Positions 25,619-35,856 of a DNA stretch of 64,000 nucleotides are shown here, piece by piece. A program made the translations under genes and the position numbers. The stretch's first letter is position 1. Every line of letters begins with the position of its first letter. The notes under the pieces were generated by a model. That model worked only from the letters and a program-made list of their open reading frames with translations, had not been told where the DNA came from and searched no databases. Source of the stretch: Betaproteobacteria bacterium (lineage in GTDB: Bacteria > Pseudomonadota > Gammaproteobacteria > Burkholderiales > Burkholderiaceae); contig RFMZ01000213.1 in assembly GCA_009927445.1 (NCBI GenBank), positions 1 through 64,000 of the forward strand, given 5' to 3'.

Positions 25619-27178
25619 ATGGACACACAAGTTGACCGATTTAAAATCCCGTACCTAGTGGAGGCAGAAGATGCCTTACCTCAAGGGTCTCGGGTAATTG
25701 TCATCGGCACAGGGTTTGGTGGCCTAGCGGCGGCTATTCGGTTAGCGGTAAAGGGCTATGAAGTGACTGTCCTCGAAAAATTAGACGCCCCTGGTGGACG
25801 AGCATATGTTCATCACCGCAACGGTTACACTTTTGATGCTGGACCGACGATTATTACGGCGCCATTTTTGTTAGAAGAGTTATGGCAGTTGTGTGGTAGA
25901 TCGATGGCAGATGATATTGACTTACGTTTAATGGATCCTTTCTATCAGGTGCGATTTAATGACGGTCGAATTTTTAATTACACCGGTGATCCAGAAAAAA
26001 TGCGTCGCGAAGTTGCTAAATTTTCTCCAGAGGACTTACCTGGCTATGAGCGATTTTTACAAGAATCAGAAAAATGCTATCGCTTAGGATTCCAAGACTT
26101 AAGTACGGTTGCTTTTACGACTTTTTGGGATTTATTAAAAGCTGTGCCGAGCATGATCAAAATGCGAGCCTGGGAGAGTATTTATCAATTAGTTGCGCGG
26201 CATATTAAAAATCCGCAATTACGACAGGTGATGAGTTTTCACCCTTTGTTGATTGGTGGAAATCCTTTTTCTGTAACCGCGGTATATGCCCTGATTAATT
26301 CCTTAGAGCGTAAGTGGGGCGTCCATTCTGTGATGGGTGGTACAGGTCAGCTAATTCTTGGCTTAGTGAAGCTTTTGCAGGGGCTTGATGTCCAAATTCG
26401 CTATGACAGCACAGTCAGTAAAATTAATATTGAGAACAATCAAGTAACAGGAGTAACGCTTCAAAATGGGCAGATTTTATTTGCCGATAAAGTTGTATCC
26501 AATGCTGACTCAGCATGGACTTATAAAAATTTGATAGAACCAAAACACCGCCAGCACTGGACAAACCGTAAAATTGATCACGGTAGCTATTCCATGAGTT
26601 TATTTGTTTGGTATTTTGGTACGAATCGACTATATTCTGATGTACCCCATCACATGATGTTACTTGGCGATCGTTACCAAGGATTATTAACAGATATCTT
26701 TAAACGCCATATTTTGGCTGAGGATTTTAGTTTATATTTACATCGCCCAACTGCTACAGACCCGTCTTTGGCACCACCCGGTTGTGACACTTTTTACGTC
26801 TTATCGCCTGTGCCGCATTTAGATAGTGGCACAGACTGGGCCGCGCAGACGGAGTCTTATCGGTTGAAAATTCAGCATTATTTAGAAAAAACAGTCTTAC
26901 CGGGACTGGGTGAGCATTTGACGGAGTCGTTTTGCATGACGCCGCAGGATTTTAAAGATCGTTTGTTATCGGTCAAGGGTGCGGCTTTTGGTTTAGAGCC
27001 TTTACTTTTACAGAGTGCATGGTTTAGGCCGCACAATATGAGTGAAGACGTTCAAGGTCTTTATATGGTGGGGGCCAGTACGCACCCTGGCGCTGGTATT
27101 CCTGGAGTTTTATCCTCGGCGAAGGCTTTAGACAGCGTCATTCCTCATGTGATTCGGAAAAATAATTATGTTAATTAA
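25619..27178 (+). CDS. crtI: Phytoene desaturase
   Basis: CrtI introduces double bonds into phytoene to give neurosporene or lycopene. The 519-residue FAD enzyme has the dinucleotide-binding motif GTGFGGLAAAIRLA near residue 31, the ERK/EKxxxPGGRA element (LEKLDAPGGRAY) and a C-terminal bacterial phytoene-desaturase signature (GLYMVGASTHPGAGIPGV). It begins only 16 bases after the puf terminator T run. Its stop overlaps the crtB start by 11 bases, so crtIB are coupled. Confidence 0.95.
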   Translation: MDTQVDRFKIPYLVEAEDALPQGSRVIVIGTGFGGLAAAIRLAVKGYEVTVLEKLDAPGGRAYVHHRNGYTFDAGPTIITAPFLLEELWQLCGRSMADDIDLRLMDPFYQVRFNDGRIFNYTGDPEKMRREVAKFSPEDLPGYERFLQESEKCYRLGFQDLSTVAFTTFWDLLKAVPSMIKMRAWESIYQLVARHIKNPQLRQVMSFHPLLIGGNPFSVTAVYALINSLERKWGVHSVMGGTGQLILGLVKLLQGLDVQIRYDSTVSKINIENNQVTGVTLQNGQILFADKVVSNADSAWTYKNLIEPKHRQHWTNRKIDHGSYSMSLFVWYFGTNRLYSDVPHHMMLLGDRYQGLLTDIFKRHILAEDFSLYLHRPTATDPSLAPPGCDTFYVLSPVPHLDSGTDWAAQTESYRLKIQHYLEKTVLPGLGEHLTESFCMTPQDFKDRLLSVKGAAFGLEPLLLQSAWFRPHNMSEDVQGLYMVGASTHPGAGIPGVLSSAKALDSVIPHVIRKNNYVN

Positions 27179-28160
27179 ACAGTGGTTTGACTCGGGTTTT
27201 TTTGGGGGCCGTCAGCAATTGATTTCTGGTACATCAGGATCTTCAGAGGCAGACGTGAACCAATGTGAAGAGTTAATGCGTGGGGGTTCGAAATCATTTT
27301 TCTCTGCCTCACGTGTATTACCCAAGCGGGTGCGCTATCCAGCAATTGCTTTATATGCATTTTGTCGCTTAATGGATGACATTATTGATGATGGTCAAGA
27401 CGACGAACACATTATTTTGCAATTACAAAAGCGTTTAGATTTAATTTATGCTGGCACCCCAATGGCAGTTCCAGCTGATCGTGCATTATCCGAAGTGGTT
27501 TTACAATATAGCATTCCAAAAGCATTATTAGAAGCCTTATTAGAGGGTTTTAAATGGGATAAGCAAGGCCGTCAATACGAATCGATTGAAGCTTTGTATG
27601 ACTATGCAGCGCGCGTCGCTGGCTCGGTTGGGGCCATGATGTGCCTGATTATGGGTGTGAAGAATGAAAGGGCTTTAGCGCGGGCTTGTGAGTTGGGTTT
27701 AGCTATGCAGTTAACTAATATTGCCAGAGATGTTGGAGACGATGCCCGAAATGGCCGTTTATATTTACCAAGGACGTGGTTAAAAGAAGAGGGCGTTGAT
27801 CCTGATGCATGGCTTCTAAAGCCCAGTTTTACGCCTGCAATTGCGCGGGTTGTTAACCGTTTATTAAAAAATGCTGATGAGCTATATGCGCGGTCACAAA
27901 TCGGTATTGCCCAATTACCTCGTGATTGTCGCGCTGCAATTTTTGCCGCACGACTTGTCTATGCGCAGATTGGGCGAGAAATCGAGCGACATCATTTAGA
28001 TTCGGTATCACGTCGCGCGGTTGTGTCTGGAATGCGAAAAAAAATACTAATGATTCGTTCTTTAGGTGCTTTTATTACTCGAAGGGGACGATCGCGACTT
28101 GGTTCCTATCCGGGCTATCCAATATTTAGTGGACGCGTCACCGAAAGAGATCGCTCATAA
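27168..28160 (+). CDS. crtB: Phytoene synthase
   Basis: CrtB condenses two geranylgeranyl diphosphates to phytoene. The 330-residue protein has the two aspartate-rich motifs of the squalene/phytoene synthase family, CRLMDDIIDD (about residue 65) and NIARDVGDDARNGRLYLP (about residue 185). The first 30 residues are less conserved. The start overlaps the end of crtI. Downstream there is room for only a short ORF before the convergent aerR-type gene. Confidence 0.95.
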   Translation: MLIKQWFDSGFFGGRQQLISGTSGSSEADVNQCEELMRGGSKSFFSASRVLPKRVRYPAIALYAFCRLMDDIIDDGQDDEHIILQLQKRLDLIYAGTPMAVPADRALSEVVLQYSIPKALLEALLEGFKWDKQGRQYESIEALYDYAARVAGSVGAMMCLIMGVKNERALARACELGLAMQLTNIARDVGDDARNGRLYLPRTWLKEEGVDPDAWLLKPSFTPAIARVVNRLLKNADELYARSQIGIAQLPRDCRAAIFAARLVYAQIGREIERHHLDSVSRRAVVSGMRKKILMIRSLGAFITRRGRSRLGSYPGYPIFSGRVTERDRS

Positions 28161-28257
28161 AACATATACGAGCAGTTTTGAGCAGCGCATGATTTGCATT
28201 ATTCATATTTTAGAAAAAGCTGAGTTACATCGGATGCAAGGGCATATGCAGCAGTAA
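28129..28257 (+). CDS. Possible 42-residue ORF after crtB
   Basis: A short frame from a GTG at 28129 to the TAA at 28255 overlaps the last 32 bases of crtB in another frame. The product (SFEQRMICIIHILEKAEL in the middle) would be a small helical protein. About 97 of its bases lie outside crtB, so it is not only a shadow, but there is no clear ribosome binding site. I do not recognise it; it may not be expressed. Confidence 0.3.
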   Translation: MDASPKEIAHKTYTSSFEQRMICIIHILEKAELHRMQGHMQQ

Positions 28258-28332
28258 GCTTTGGCGGTGAATGATTCTCTCTAAGCAGGGACAGTTTTTA
28301 GGTTAGATCAAGCGATGAGTATAAGACTGTTC

Positions 28333-29322
28333 TTAATTAGATGGATTCGTTGAAATAGGATTTTTTTCCTGTACTTTTATAATTAAAAGCTCAGCCGCTT
28401 CGATGGCTTCTTGGGCGTTGAGACCAATAATATCTGCTTGAACTTGGGATATGAGTTCAGGGTGGGCAATAAATAGTGGTCCACCAACCATAATGCCGAC
28501 TTCGGGATTTTTTGATGCGTTTTTTAGAGTTTGAATGAAGTTATTGAGTTCCGTAAATTGCTCTTGGATACTGACAGAGATGCCGATTAGATCAAACCAT
28601 TCATTGGCGGCTTTTGTGACTACTTCTGGTTGTTGTGCGGATAACTCTCCCCAAACTTTCCAGCCAGCTTTTCTAAAGAATTCTGAAACCATAAATAGGC
28701 CTAGGGTATGCTGGGATCCTGTCATAGGAATTAGCATCGCTTTGGGGCTATATTGAGAAGTCCGAGAATACTCTTGGAAAACGGGCGACAGATCATGCAT
28801 GATTTGCTTCATTCGCCACAGGCCAATTGTGACGTCAACAAAAGAGCACGTATCTTCATCCCACATTTCCCCGAGCCTTTTTGCGCTTGGCGAGATGAGC
28901 CGTAAATAAATTTCTTCTAGGGGGATGCCTGCAGCACAATAATCCGTAATGCGCTGTTCAGCTTGACTTGCATCTTGTAGGATTAAATCAACGAGTTCTT
29001 GTACTTTTTCAGGGTTTTCGATGGACTGGGATAAGGCCTGTTTAGCTTGCTGCTGACTCCCTGAATTCGGATGTGAGGCTATCAACCGAGGAATAATATT
29101 TGACTCTATGGTGCCAACTAGCCAGTTAATGTGTTCTTGTGGACCCGCATGAATTGGCATGCCTTGCGAAGATGGTGTAGCGGAATTATCTGGTAGACAT
29201 TCCTGCCAATCTTGTTTATCGAGTTTATTAGAGCTAGGAGATTTAAAAAATTTCGCCTGGAGTTGTTCCAAAGTCTCTGAGAGATGCGTCTTTATCTGGA
29301 TAGCAACTTCTTTAATTGGCAT
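28333..29322 (-). CDS. AerR/PpaA-type B12-binding regulator 1
   Basis: This 329-residue protein has a C-terminal cobalamin-binding domain and belongs with AerR/PpaA, the factors that bind PpsR/CrtJ and modulate its repression of photosynthesis genes in response to B12 and light. The middle helical part has WDEDTCSFVDVTIGLWRMKQ, the B12-domain start PMTGSQHTLGLFMVSEFFRKAGW contains the candidate cobalt-ligand His, and MVGGPLFIAHPELISQVQADI closes the fold. It is transcribed divergently from bchH across a 253-base region with a PpsR site. A paralogue lies at 38040-38939. Which of the two is AerR proper cannot be told. Confidence 0.82.
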   Translation of the reverse strand: MPIKEVAIQIKTHLSETLEQLQAKFFKSPSSNKLDKQDWQECLPDNSATPSSQGMPIHAGPQEHINWLVGTIESNIIPRLIASHPNSGSQQQAKQALSQSIENPEKVQELVDLILQDASQAEQRITDYCAAGIPLEEIYLRLISPSAKRLGEMWDEDTCSFVDVTIGLWRMKQIMHDLSPVFQEYSRTSQYSPKAMLIPMTGSQHTLGLFMVSEFFRKAGWKVWGELSAQQPEVVTKAANEWFDLIGISVSIQEQFTELNNFIQTLKNASKNPEVGIMVGGPLFIAHPELISQVQADIIGLNAQEAIEAAELLIIKVQEKNPISTNPSN

Positions 29323-29472
29323 TTTTAATTAGTAACTTAATTTTTTATAAGAACAACCCCAAAGGGGTGCTATGTGTCTCTGTCTCTACTAGGGTGATTT
29401 GGATTTTTTTGTTGTGGAATCATTAGACCATAGGTAAATTGATTTTGTTTCATGGCATAGGGTAAGTGATAT

Positions 29473-29485
29473 TTAGGGTTAATAC
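29473..29485 (+). promoter_or_regulatory. Shared PGC promoter motif before bchH
   Basis: The sequence TTAGGGTTAATAC differs by one base from the TTAGGGTAAATAC elements before bchC and bchF. It lies 32 bases upstream of the PpsR-type site. The factor is unknown. Confidence 0.4.
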
Positions 29486-29516
29486 TAATATGTAAATACC
29501 AATAGTCGTATCATTA

Positions 29517-29534
29517 TGTAACGATTAGTTTACA
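29517..29534. promoter_or_regulatory. PpsR/CrtJ operator between aerR-type gene and bchH
   Basis: The sequence TGTAACGATTAGTTTACA is an exact TGT-N12-ACA site, 42 bases upstream of the bchH ATG and within the only space available for the divergent promoters. Its right half (ATTAGTTTACA) is identical to that of the bchC site. No clear second copy was found next to it. Confidence 0.75.
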
Positions 29535-29575
29535 CTTGTAATTGACTCATTATTTGCTATACGAAAGATATTTGA

Positions 29576-32500
29576 ATGGTTGGGCAATCTTCAGAAAAAA
29601 AACCTATTATGAGCTTTAATTTGGTTTTGCTTACGATGGATACGCATTTAAATAGTGCGGCCACGCGAGCCCAAGTTCGCCTGCAAAAAAATATTCCTGG
29701 GTTTAATTTAAAAGTGCATTCGGCCAGCGAGTACAGTGCTTCAGAGACATCATTGGTGGCTTGTAAAGAAGACATTGCCACGGCTGATTTAATTGTCGTC
29801 ACCATGCTTTTTTTAGAAGACCATTATTTGCCGATTTTAGAGGATTTAAAGCAACGCCGAGAAAATTGTGATGCGATAGTTTGTGCAATGTCCGCTGGTG
29901 AAGTTGTCAAACTAACTCGCATGGGAAAGCTTGACATGAGTCAGCCAGCGAGTGGTCCGATGGCATTTTTGAAAAAATTAAGAGGTAAAGCGGGTAAAGA
30001 TAAAAAAGCTACTGCTGGTGCTACGCAGATGAAAATGCTGAACTTCATCCCCAAAATGTTGAAATTTATTCCTGGTACTGCACAGGATGTGCGGGCTTAC
30101 TTTTTGGCTCTGCAATATTGGCTTGGTGGGTCAGAAGATAATCTTTTTAATATGATGAATTATTTGATGCATCGTTATGCAGATGATTCAAAAGCCTTCG
30201 TTAAAAAGAATATCAAGGTGATTGAACCAGTTCAGTATCCTGATCTGGGGGTATATCACCCGCGCATGAAAAATCGCTTGAGCTCAGATTTGGGTGGCTT
30301 ACCTACTGTCATTCCTGATATGAGATCGCGTGGAAAAGTTGGATTATTACTATTACGTTCTTACCTAATCTCGGGTAATAGCGGACATTACGACCCTGTG
30401 ATTGTTGCCCTTGAGGCACAGGGGTTTCAAGTCATTCCTGCCTTTGCAGCTGGTTTAGACTCACGACCTGCGATAGACGCTTATTTTATGAAGAATGGCA
30501 AAGTAACTATAGATGCTCTAGTTTCTTTGACAGGTTTTTCTCTAGTAGGTGGGCCAGCATATAACGATGCCAAAGCTGCCGAAGAAATTTTAACTAAACT
30601 CAATGTGCCATATATTGCAGCCCACCCTGTGGAGTTTCAAAACTTAGAGCAGTGGGGTGGTTCAGACCGTGGCTTAATGCCGGTTGAAAGTACCATCATG
30701 GTTGCTATTCCGGAACTAGACGGCGCGACTGTGCCAATGGTTTATGGCGGCCGCCCAGGTGCTGCTAAAACAACCTGTCAGGGATGCGAACAACGGTGTA
30801 CTTTTACTGAGGAGCACAATCCACAGGATATGTTCACCTGTATTGAGCGAACCGCTATGTTGGCGGCGCGAGTGGCTAAGCTAGTTGACCTGCGTAAATC
30901 AGAGAACGCCAACCGAAAAATTGCCATCGTCATTTTTAATTTTCCGCCTAATGCCGGCAATATTGGCAGTGCAGCCTATTTAAGTGTTTTTGAGTCCCTT
31001 CATCATGTTTAGTAGAGATGCGTCAGAAAGGCTACACGGTAGATGTCCCTTCGACCGTTGATGAGTTGCGGGAACAGATTTTAATCGGGAACGCAAAACA
31101 GTATGGAGCTGATGCGAATGTGCATACACTGATACCCACGAGTGAGCATATCCAACGTGAGCGATGGCTCAAGGAAATCGAAGCGCAATGGGGTCCAGCG
31201 CCAGGTAAACAATTATCAAATGGTAACGGTATTTTTGTTTTAGGTAAGCAGTTTGGCAATATCTTCATTGCGGTTCAGCCCTCCTTTGGGTATGAGGGTG
31301 ATCCAATGCGCCTATTATTCGAAAAAGGTTTTGCACCAACGCACGCATTTTCAGCCTTTTATCGATACTTAAAAGAAGGTTTTGAAGCGAGTGCAGTATT
31401 GCATTTTGGGACACATGGAGCACTGGAGTTTATGCCTGGAAAGCAAACTGGCATGAGTGGTGGGTGTTGGCCTGATCGCATGATTAGCACCTTGCCGAAT
31501 TTTTATTTATACGCCTCTAATAATCCCTCTGAGGGGGCAATTGCGAAGCGTCGAGCTGGCGCAACATTAATTAGCTACTTAACACCGCCCGTTACGCAAG
31601 CTGGTTTATATGCTGGTTTAGCCGATTTAAAATCGTCTATTGAGCGCTGGCGCGCCCTAGACCCAGCTGCCGATATTCAGCGCCGAGATTTAACAATATT
31701 AGTGCAAGCCCAGGCTGCCCAAATTGATTTATGTCCGGCGCAGCCCTTGTGGGAGACGCAAGATATTCATGCTTTAGAAAAGCACGTAGCTGATTTATTT
31801 AATGCCTTACTGGAGTTGGAATATACCCTGATACCCCATGGGTTACATGTCGTTGGTCAGGTTCCCAATGAGTCTGAGCGCTCTGGTTTATTACAAGCCA
31901 TGCTAGAGGTATCGCTGGGTCAGCCACCTCAAGATGGCGTTGTAAAAGATTTGTTAGGCGGTTTGTCTAGTGAGCAGATTGTGATCAAATATCCTAGTCT
32001 CCTAGAAAATGTTGAACAGGAACAATTAATTGTTTTGTTAGACAAGATGATTGCGTCTAATCAGTTGATGTTGCAAGAAACCGAAGTGGCAGGAATTTTA
32101 AAGGCTTTGGATGGGCACTATATTGCCCCAGCTGCTGGTGGTGATGTGATGCGAAATCCCGATGTATTACCAACAGGTAGGAATTTGCATGGCTTTGATC
32201 CGTTCAGAATCCCCAGTGTGTTTGCTGTCCAGGATGGTGCTAAGCAAGCGCAAAAAATTGTTGAAAAATATATGGCAGATGGCAATTCGATACCAGAGTC
32301 GATTGCCATCGTATTGTGGGGTAGTGATAATTTGAAGTCCGAGGGCGGGCAAATAGGTCAAGCTTTGGCTTTAATGGGGGCTCTCCCAAGATTTGATAGT
32401 TACGGTCGCCTCGCAGGTGCGACTTTAATTCCTCTAGCTGAACTGGGTCGACCAAGAATTGACGTCGTCATTACTTTATCAGGTATTTTTAGGGACTTAA

Positions 32501-33375
32501 TGCCTTTGCAAATTAAATTGTTAGCGGAGGCTGCTTTCCTCGCTGCGAGTGCAGATGAGCCACTAGAGCAAAATTTTATTCGTAAACATGCTTTGGCTTA
32601 TCAAGAGGAGCACGGTTGCGATCTAGAGACAGCTGCTTTACGCGTTTATGGCAATGCAGACGGGGCTTATGGCGCGAATGTTAGTAATATGATTGAAAGT
32701 AGTGTGTGGGACGAGGAAGATGAATTAGCCGAGACTTATACCAGAAGAAAAGGTTTTGCATTTGGTAAAGCAGGCAAGCCAATACAAAATAATCAAATTT
32801 TAAAAAGTGTTTTAAGCAATGTTGATTTGACCTATCAAAATCTCGATTCGATGGAGCTTGGGGTGACCACGATTGATAATTACTTTGACACTCTGGGTGG
32901 TATTACAAGGGCCGTTAAACGTGCCAAAGGTGGTCAGGACGTGCCAGTGTATATTGGCGACCAGACTAAGGGTGAGGGTGCCGTTCGTAGCCTTTCTGAG
33001 CAAGTCTCTTTGGAGACTAGAACGCGAATGCTCAATCCAAAATGGTATGAGGGAATGCTGGAGCATGGTTATGAGGGTGTTCGCCAGATTGAGGTGCATA
33101 TTACGAATACGATGGGTTGGTCGGCAACGACTGGTCAAGTACAGCCATGGGTTTATAAGCAATTAACAGAGACCTTTTTACTAGATCCCAAGATGCGTGA
33201 GCGCTTAGCCAAGTTAAACCCCACGGCCGCTTTAAGAATGGGCAATCGCTTGTCGGAGGCTTCCCAAAGAAATTACTGGCAACCCACTGAGCTCATGAAA
33301 AATCAAATGCAACAAGCTAACGATGATTTAGAAGATCGGCTAGAAGGGGTTTATGACGGTGTTCAGGTTGCTTGA
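29576..33375 (+). CDS. bchH: Magnesium chelatase subunit H, split by a frameshift
   Basis: BchH is the large porphyrin-binding subunit of Mg-chelatase. Two frames together give about 1266 residues, the family length. The first (29576-31012) ends in YLSVFESLHHV and the second opens at 31018 with MRQKGYTVDVP, exactly the next conserved block. One extra T in the TTT at 31008-31010 would restore continuous reading (H-H-V-L-V-E-M-R). The N-terminal half has GGRPGAAKTTCQGCEQRCTF; the second half has FGTHGALEFMPGKQTGMS and the CobN-like core. It stands apart from bchFNB-LM, with which it usually clusters, and is divergent to an aerR-type gene with a PpsR site between them. Confidence 0.93.
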
Positions 33376-33404
33376 CAAGCTGGAGATTTAAAAATAAATT
33401 GAGT

Positions 33405-33424
33405 TGCCTAGATTCAACTAGGCA
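33405..33424. terminator. Hairpin between convergent bchH and crtC
   Basis: TGCCTAG pairs with CTAGGCA around a 6-base loop in the 53-base gap between the two stop codons. It could serve both strands as a terminator, but there is no long T run, so the call is weak. Confidence 0.4.
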
Positions 33425-33428
33425 TCAT

Positions 33429-34505
33429 CTAGGACAAAAATTTTGGAATTCTAGGCATTCTCCAAGGTAGCATGAGGCGAACAATCGTCGAAGAAAATCG
33501 TGGGATATTGAGAGTCTCATGCATTGCTACAATATTTTCACCTAACCAGGTAGCGCCTAAAATAGACCGAGTATAAAAGGGCGTATCTTCTAGATTTTGT
33601 ATGACCTTGACTGGTGATTGCTCACTGCGAAGGTGGCGTTGAATTCTCCAAAGGCTCATAGGTAAAGCATACCTAGGCCCTGAACTGACATCTTCAACTT
33701 GCCCCGATTTAGTAAACCGAAGTGCTAATAGCGAATTTTTGCCACTTTTTTCTCGAACGTCATAAATCACCACTGTACTTCCATCAGGCATTAAGGCTCT
33801 AGCCCAGTCCCACTCTAAAAATGGTTGATCAATCGCTTCATCACCCTCATTGGAGTCCAGATAGGCGTGGCCATGCCATCGTATATTTGGATTAGATAAC
33901 TGTACTTCGACTCGCGCAGTTGGCGCTAAAGGGCCCCAGCGATGTTTTTTTCCAGCGTCGAGCGGGACGGAATAATTAAAGAGTGTCTCTGGGTGCACTT
34001 TGATCTGCCCCCGTACAGATTGAAAAAAGGGCACAGCTCTCTCGTGTATATCTATGATCAAGGCTTGGCCATCCCAATGCAGTTGGCTTGGACCAATTTG
34101 AAAGCGTTCATCATCACGATAAATCCATTTGCCACCTCGCTCAGTCATTGTCCAACGTTTTTTTCCTGGGCTATAGATGGCAACATTCAGGCAGCAGTAT
34201 TGATTTGGATCGGCAGGACTCTTTTGATTTGCCCAAGCATAGTATGGCGAAAAAACACTACCAACAAAAGCGATGATCGTAATACCGTGCAGTCCATCAT
34301 CACTGATTGCATCGATGTACCACCACAAATAACCACCATGAGGGACTACTTGGTCAAAGCGTGGCGCTCCATGAGGGTGGCGGCCGCCAATCGACCGGAT
34401 AGAGCTGCCATTGGGACTCCCGGGCCTGGATGAACGCTGCCCCCCGCGAGATAGAGATTTTGGATTCTTGATTTGGAACTGGGGCGTGCAAAGGAGCTCA
34501 TCCAA
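33429..34505 (-). CDS. crtC: Carotenoid 1,2-hydratase CrtC, start uncertain
   Basis: CrtC adds water to the terminal double bond of neurosporene-type carotenoids. The conserved family sequence begins with PRFDQVVPHGGYLWWYIDA at about 34362 and continues through FVGSVFSPYYAWA and ALDFKE-like downstream blocks to the stop. No ATG or GTG exists in this frame near that point. The nearest candidates are a TTG at 34505 (used here) and an ATG at 34652, both far inside crtD, whose own frame runs to 34346. The true start may be a rare codon at about 34370-34420, or a further indel may hide it. It is the last gene of ppsR-crtA-crtD-crtC. Confidence 0.8.
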   Translation of the reverse strand: MDELLCTPQFQIKNPKSLSRGGQRSSRPGSPNGSSIRSIGGRHPHGAPRFDQVVPHGGYLWWYIDAISDDGLHGITIIAFVGSVFSPYYAWANQKSPADPNQYCCLNVAIYSPGKKRWTMTERGGKWIYRDDERFQIGPSQLHWDGQALIIDIHERAVPFFQSVRGQIKVHPETLFNYSVPLDAGKKHRWGPLAPTARVEVQLSNPNIRWHGHAYLDSNEGDEAIDQPFLEWDWARALMPDGSTVVIYDVREKSGKNSLLALRFTKSGQVEDVSSGPRYALPMSLWRIQRHLRSEQSPVKVIQNLEDTPFYTRSILGATWLGENIVAMHETLNIPRFSSTIVRLMLPWRMPRIPKFLS

Positions 34506-35856
34506 CCGTGGGTTGCCATGCCATACAGGGCTCCCCCGGTTGCTGGAAAGAGTTGGTGAAACATCTGTGGCGTAGTGCGAAAGGTATTGGCAGTTGTCGG
34601 ATATATTTCTAGACCACTCTGAGCCAGGAGGGAAAAGACTTGTTGTTCGCATTGGGCAATTTCCTTATCGTTTGGTGGTTGATCGCCATTGGCTGGCGCG
34701 TTAACTAGAATTAATAATCGTTCAGTAAGTTGCTGAGTTGATAGCTCAGTTAATGGCTATCTGGGTTACTATGTAATCGATCTTGAGCGCAAATATAAAC
34801 AGTTGGGTGCGTGGGTAAGCGATTTTGTTGAAAGATATCGGTAAATTCTTGATCGTAATTTTGATCAAAAAAGACGTTATGACGACTGAGTTCAAAAGCG
34901 TTTTTCGGTATTTGCATAGACCAAGTCATCGCAGACAGTGATCGTCCAGTTGGCGATACTGGAGTTGCTAAACGCGTTTGCTCGCCCAGAAGGCCGGTGG
35001 ATAGGGCAGCGACATCTCCATTAAAAATAATACTATCAGCAGGAATCAATTCACCACTCTGAAGTTCAACCCCTTGCACGCAATTTTGGTGAGTTTGAAT
35101 GCGTAGGACCGTTTGATTCGTGATGATTTTTGCGCCGCGATTTTTAGCTAGTCGAGCAATGGTTTGGGGAATAGCAATCATACCTTCTTTGACTGACCAT
35201 ACGCCAAGCATTTCAACGTGGGCGATGAGCATCAGGGTAGCAGGGGCTAAATAGGGTGATGAACCACAGTAGGTCGAGTATCTGCCAAATAATTGTTGTA
35301 AGCGTGGGTCTGGAAAAAACTGCTCGAGGGACTGCCATAACGCGCTAAACGGACCAATATGAAGGAGCGATTTCGTGCCGGAGAGGCCTAATTGGGTGAT
35401 CATACTGGTAAAGGATGGGCGTTTACCTTTGATATATGGTTTTTCTAGGGCGTTATAAACCTTTTTACTCACCTCGCAAAATTCTAAAAATAAACGTTCT
35501 TGTTTGATACCAGAAAAGTCCCGAATTGCCAGGGCACTTTTTGAAATATCGGCATATAAATTTAAAGAGTCTTTTTGCCAATAATGTTTTGCTAGGACAG
35601 ATAATTCTTGGATAGCTACTTCTTTTTCGAAATTGCAATCACACGCTTGAAAAAGTTCATCGAAAACCCAGCGCATGGTGAATACCGTTGGACCAGAATC
35701 AATGCCTGCACCATGCACATCAACTTGGCGAATTTTACCGCCCACCGTGGGCATTTTTTCGATGAGGGTCACATCATAGCCATGGTGCGCTAGTTCGAGG
35801 CAGGCTGTTAATCCGGCAATGCCACCACCAATAATTGCAACTCGGTGTTTATCCAA
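34346..35856 (-). CDS. crtD: Methoxyneurosporene dehydrogenase CrtD, frameshifted
   Basis: CrtD desaturates the C3-C4 bond of hydroxylated or methoxylated neurosporene. The N-terminal frame (to 34750) has the FAD motif GGGIAGLTACLELA and DSGPTVFTMRWVFDE, ending abruptly after CAQDRLHSNPDSH. The next conserved block, TERLLILVNAPANGDQPP, continues in another frame through LYLAGGSVHPGPGVPMAAL to the stop at 34346. One extra base in the AA at 34752-34753 (TT on the coding strand) would join them. The start is probably the TTG at 35856, which overlaps the crtA stop; an ATG-type start at 35943 would lie inside crtA. The joined length of about 503 residues is normal. Confidence 0.88.

Noticed and set aside
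33942..34433. Plus-strand open frame of 163 residues over crtC and crtD
   Set aside because: Antisense shadow; the minus strand encodes clearly conserved CrtC and CrtD.
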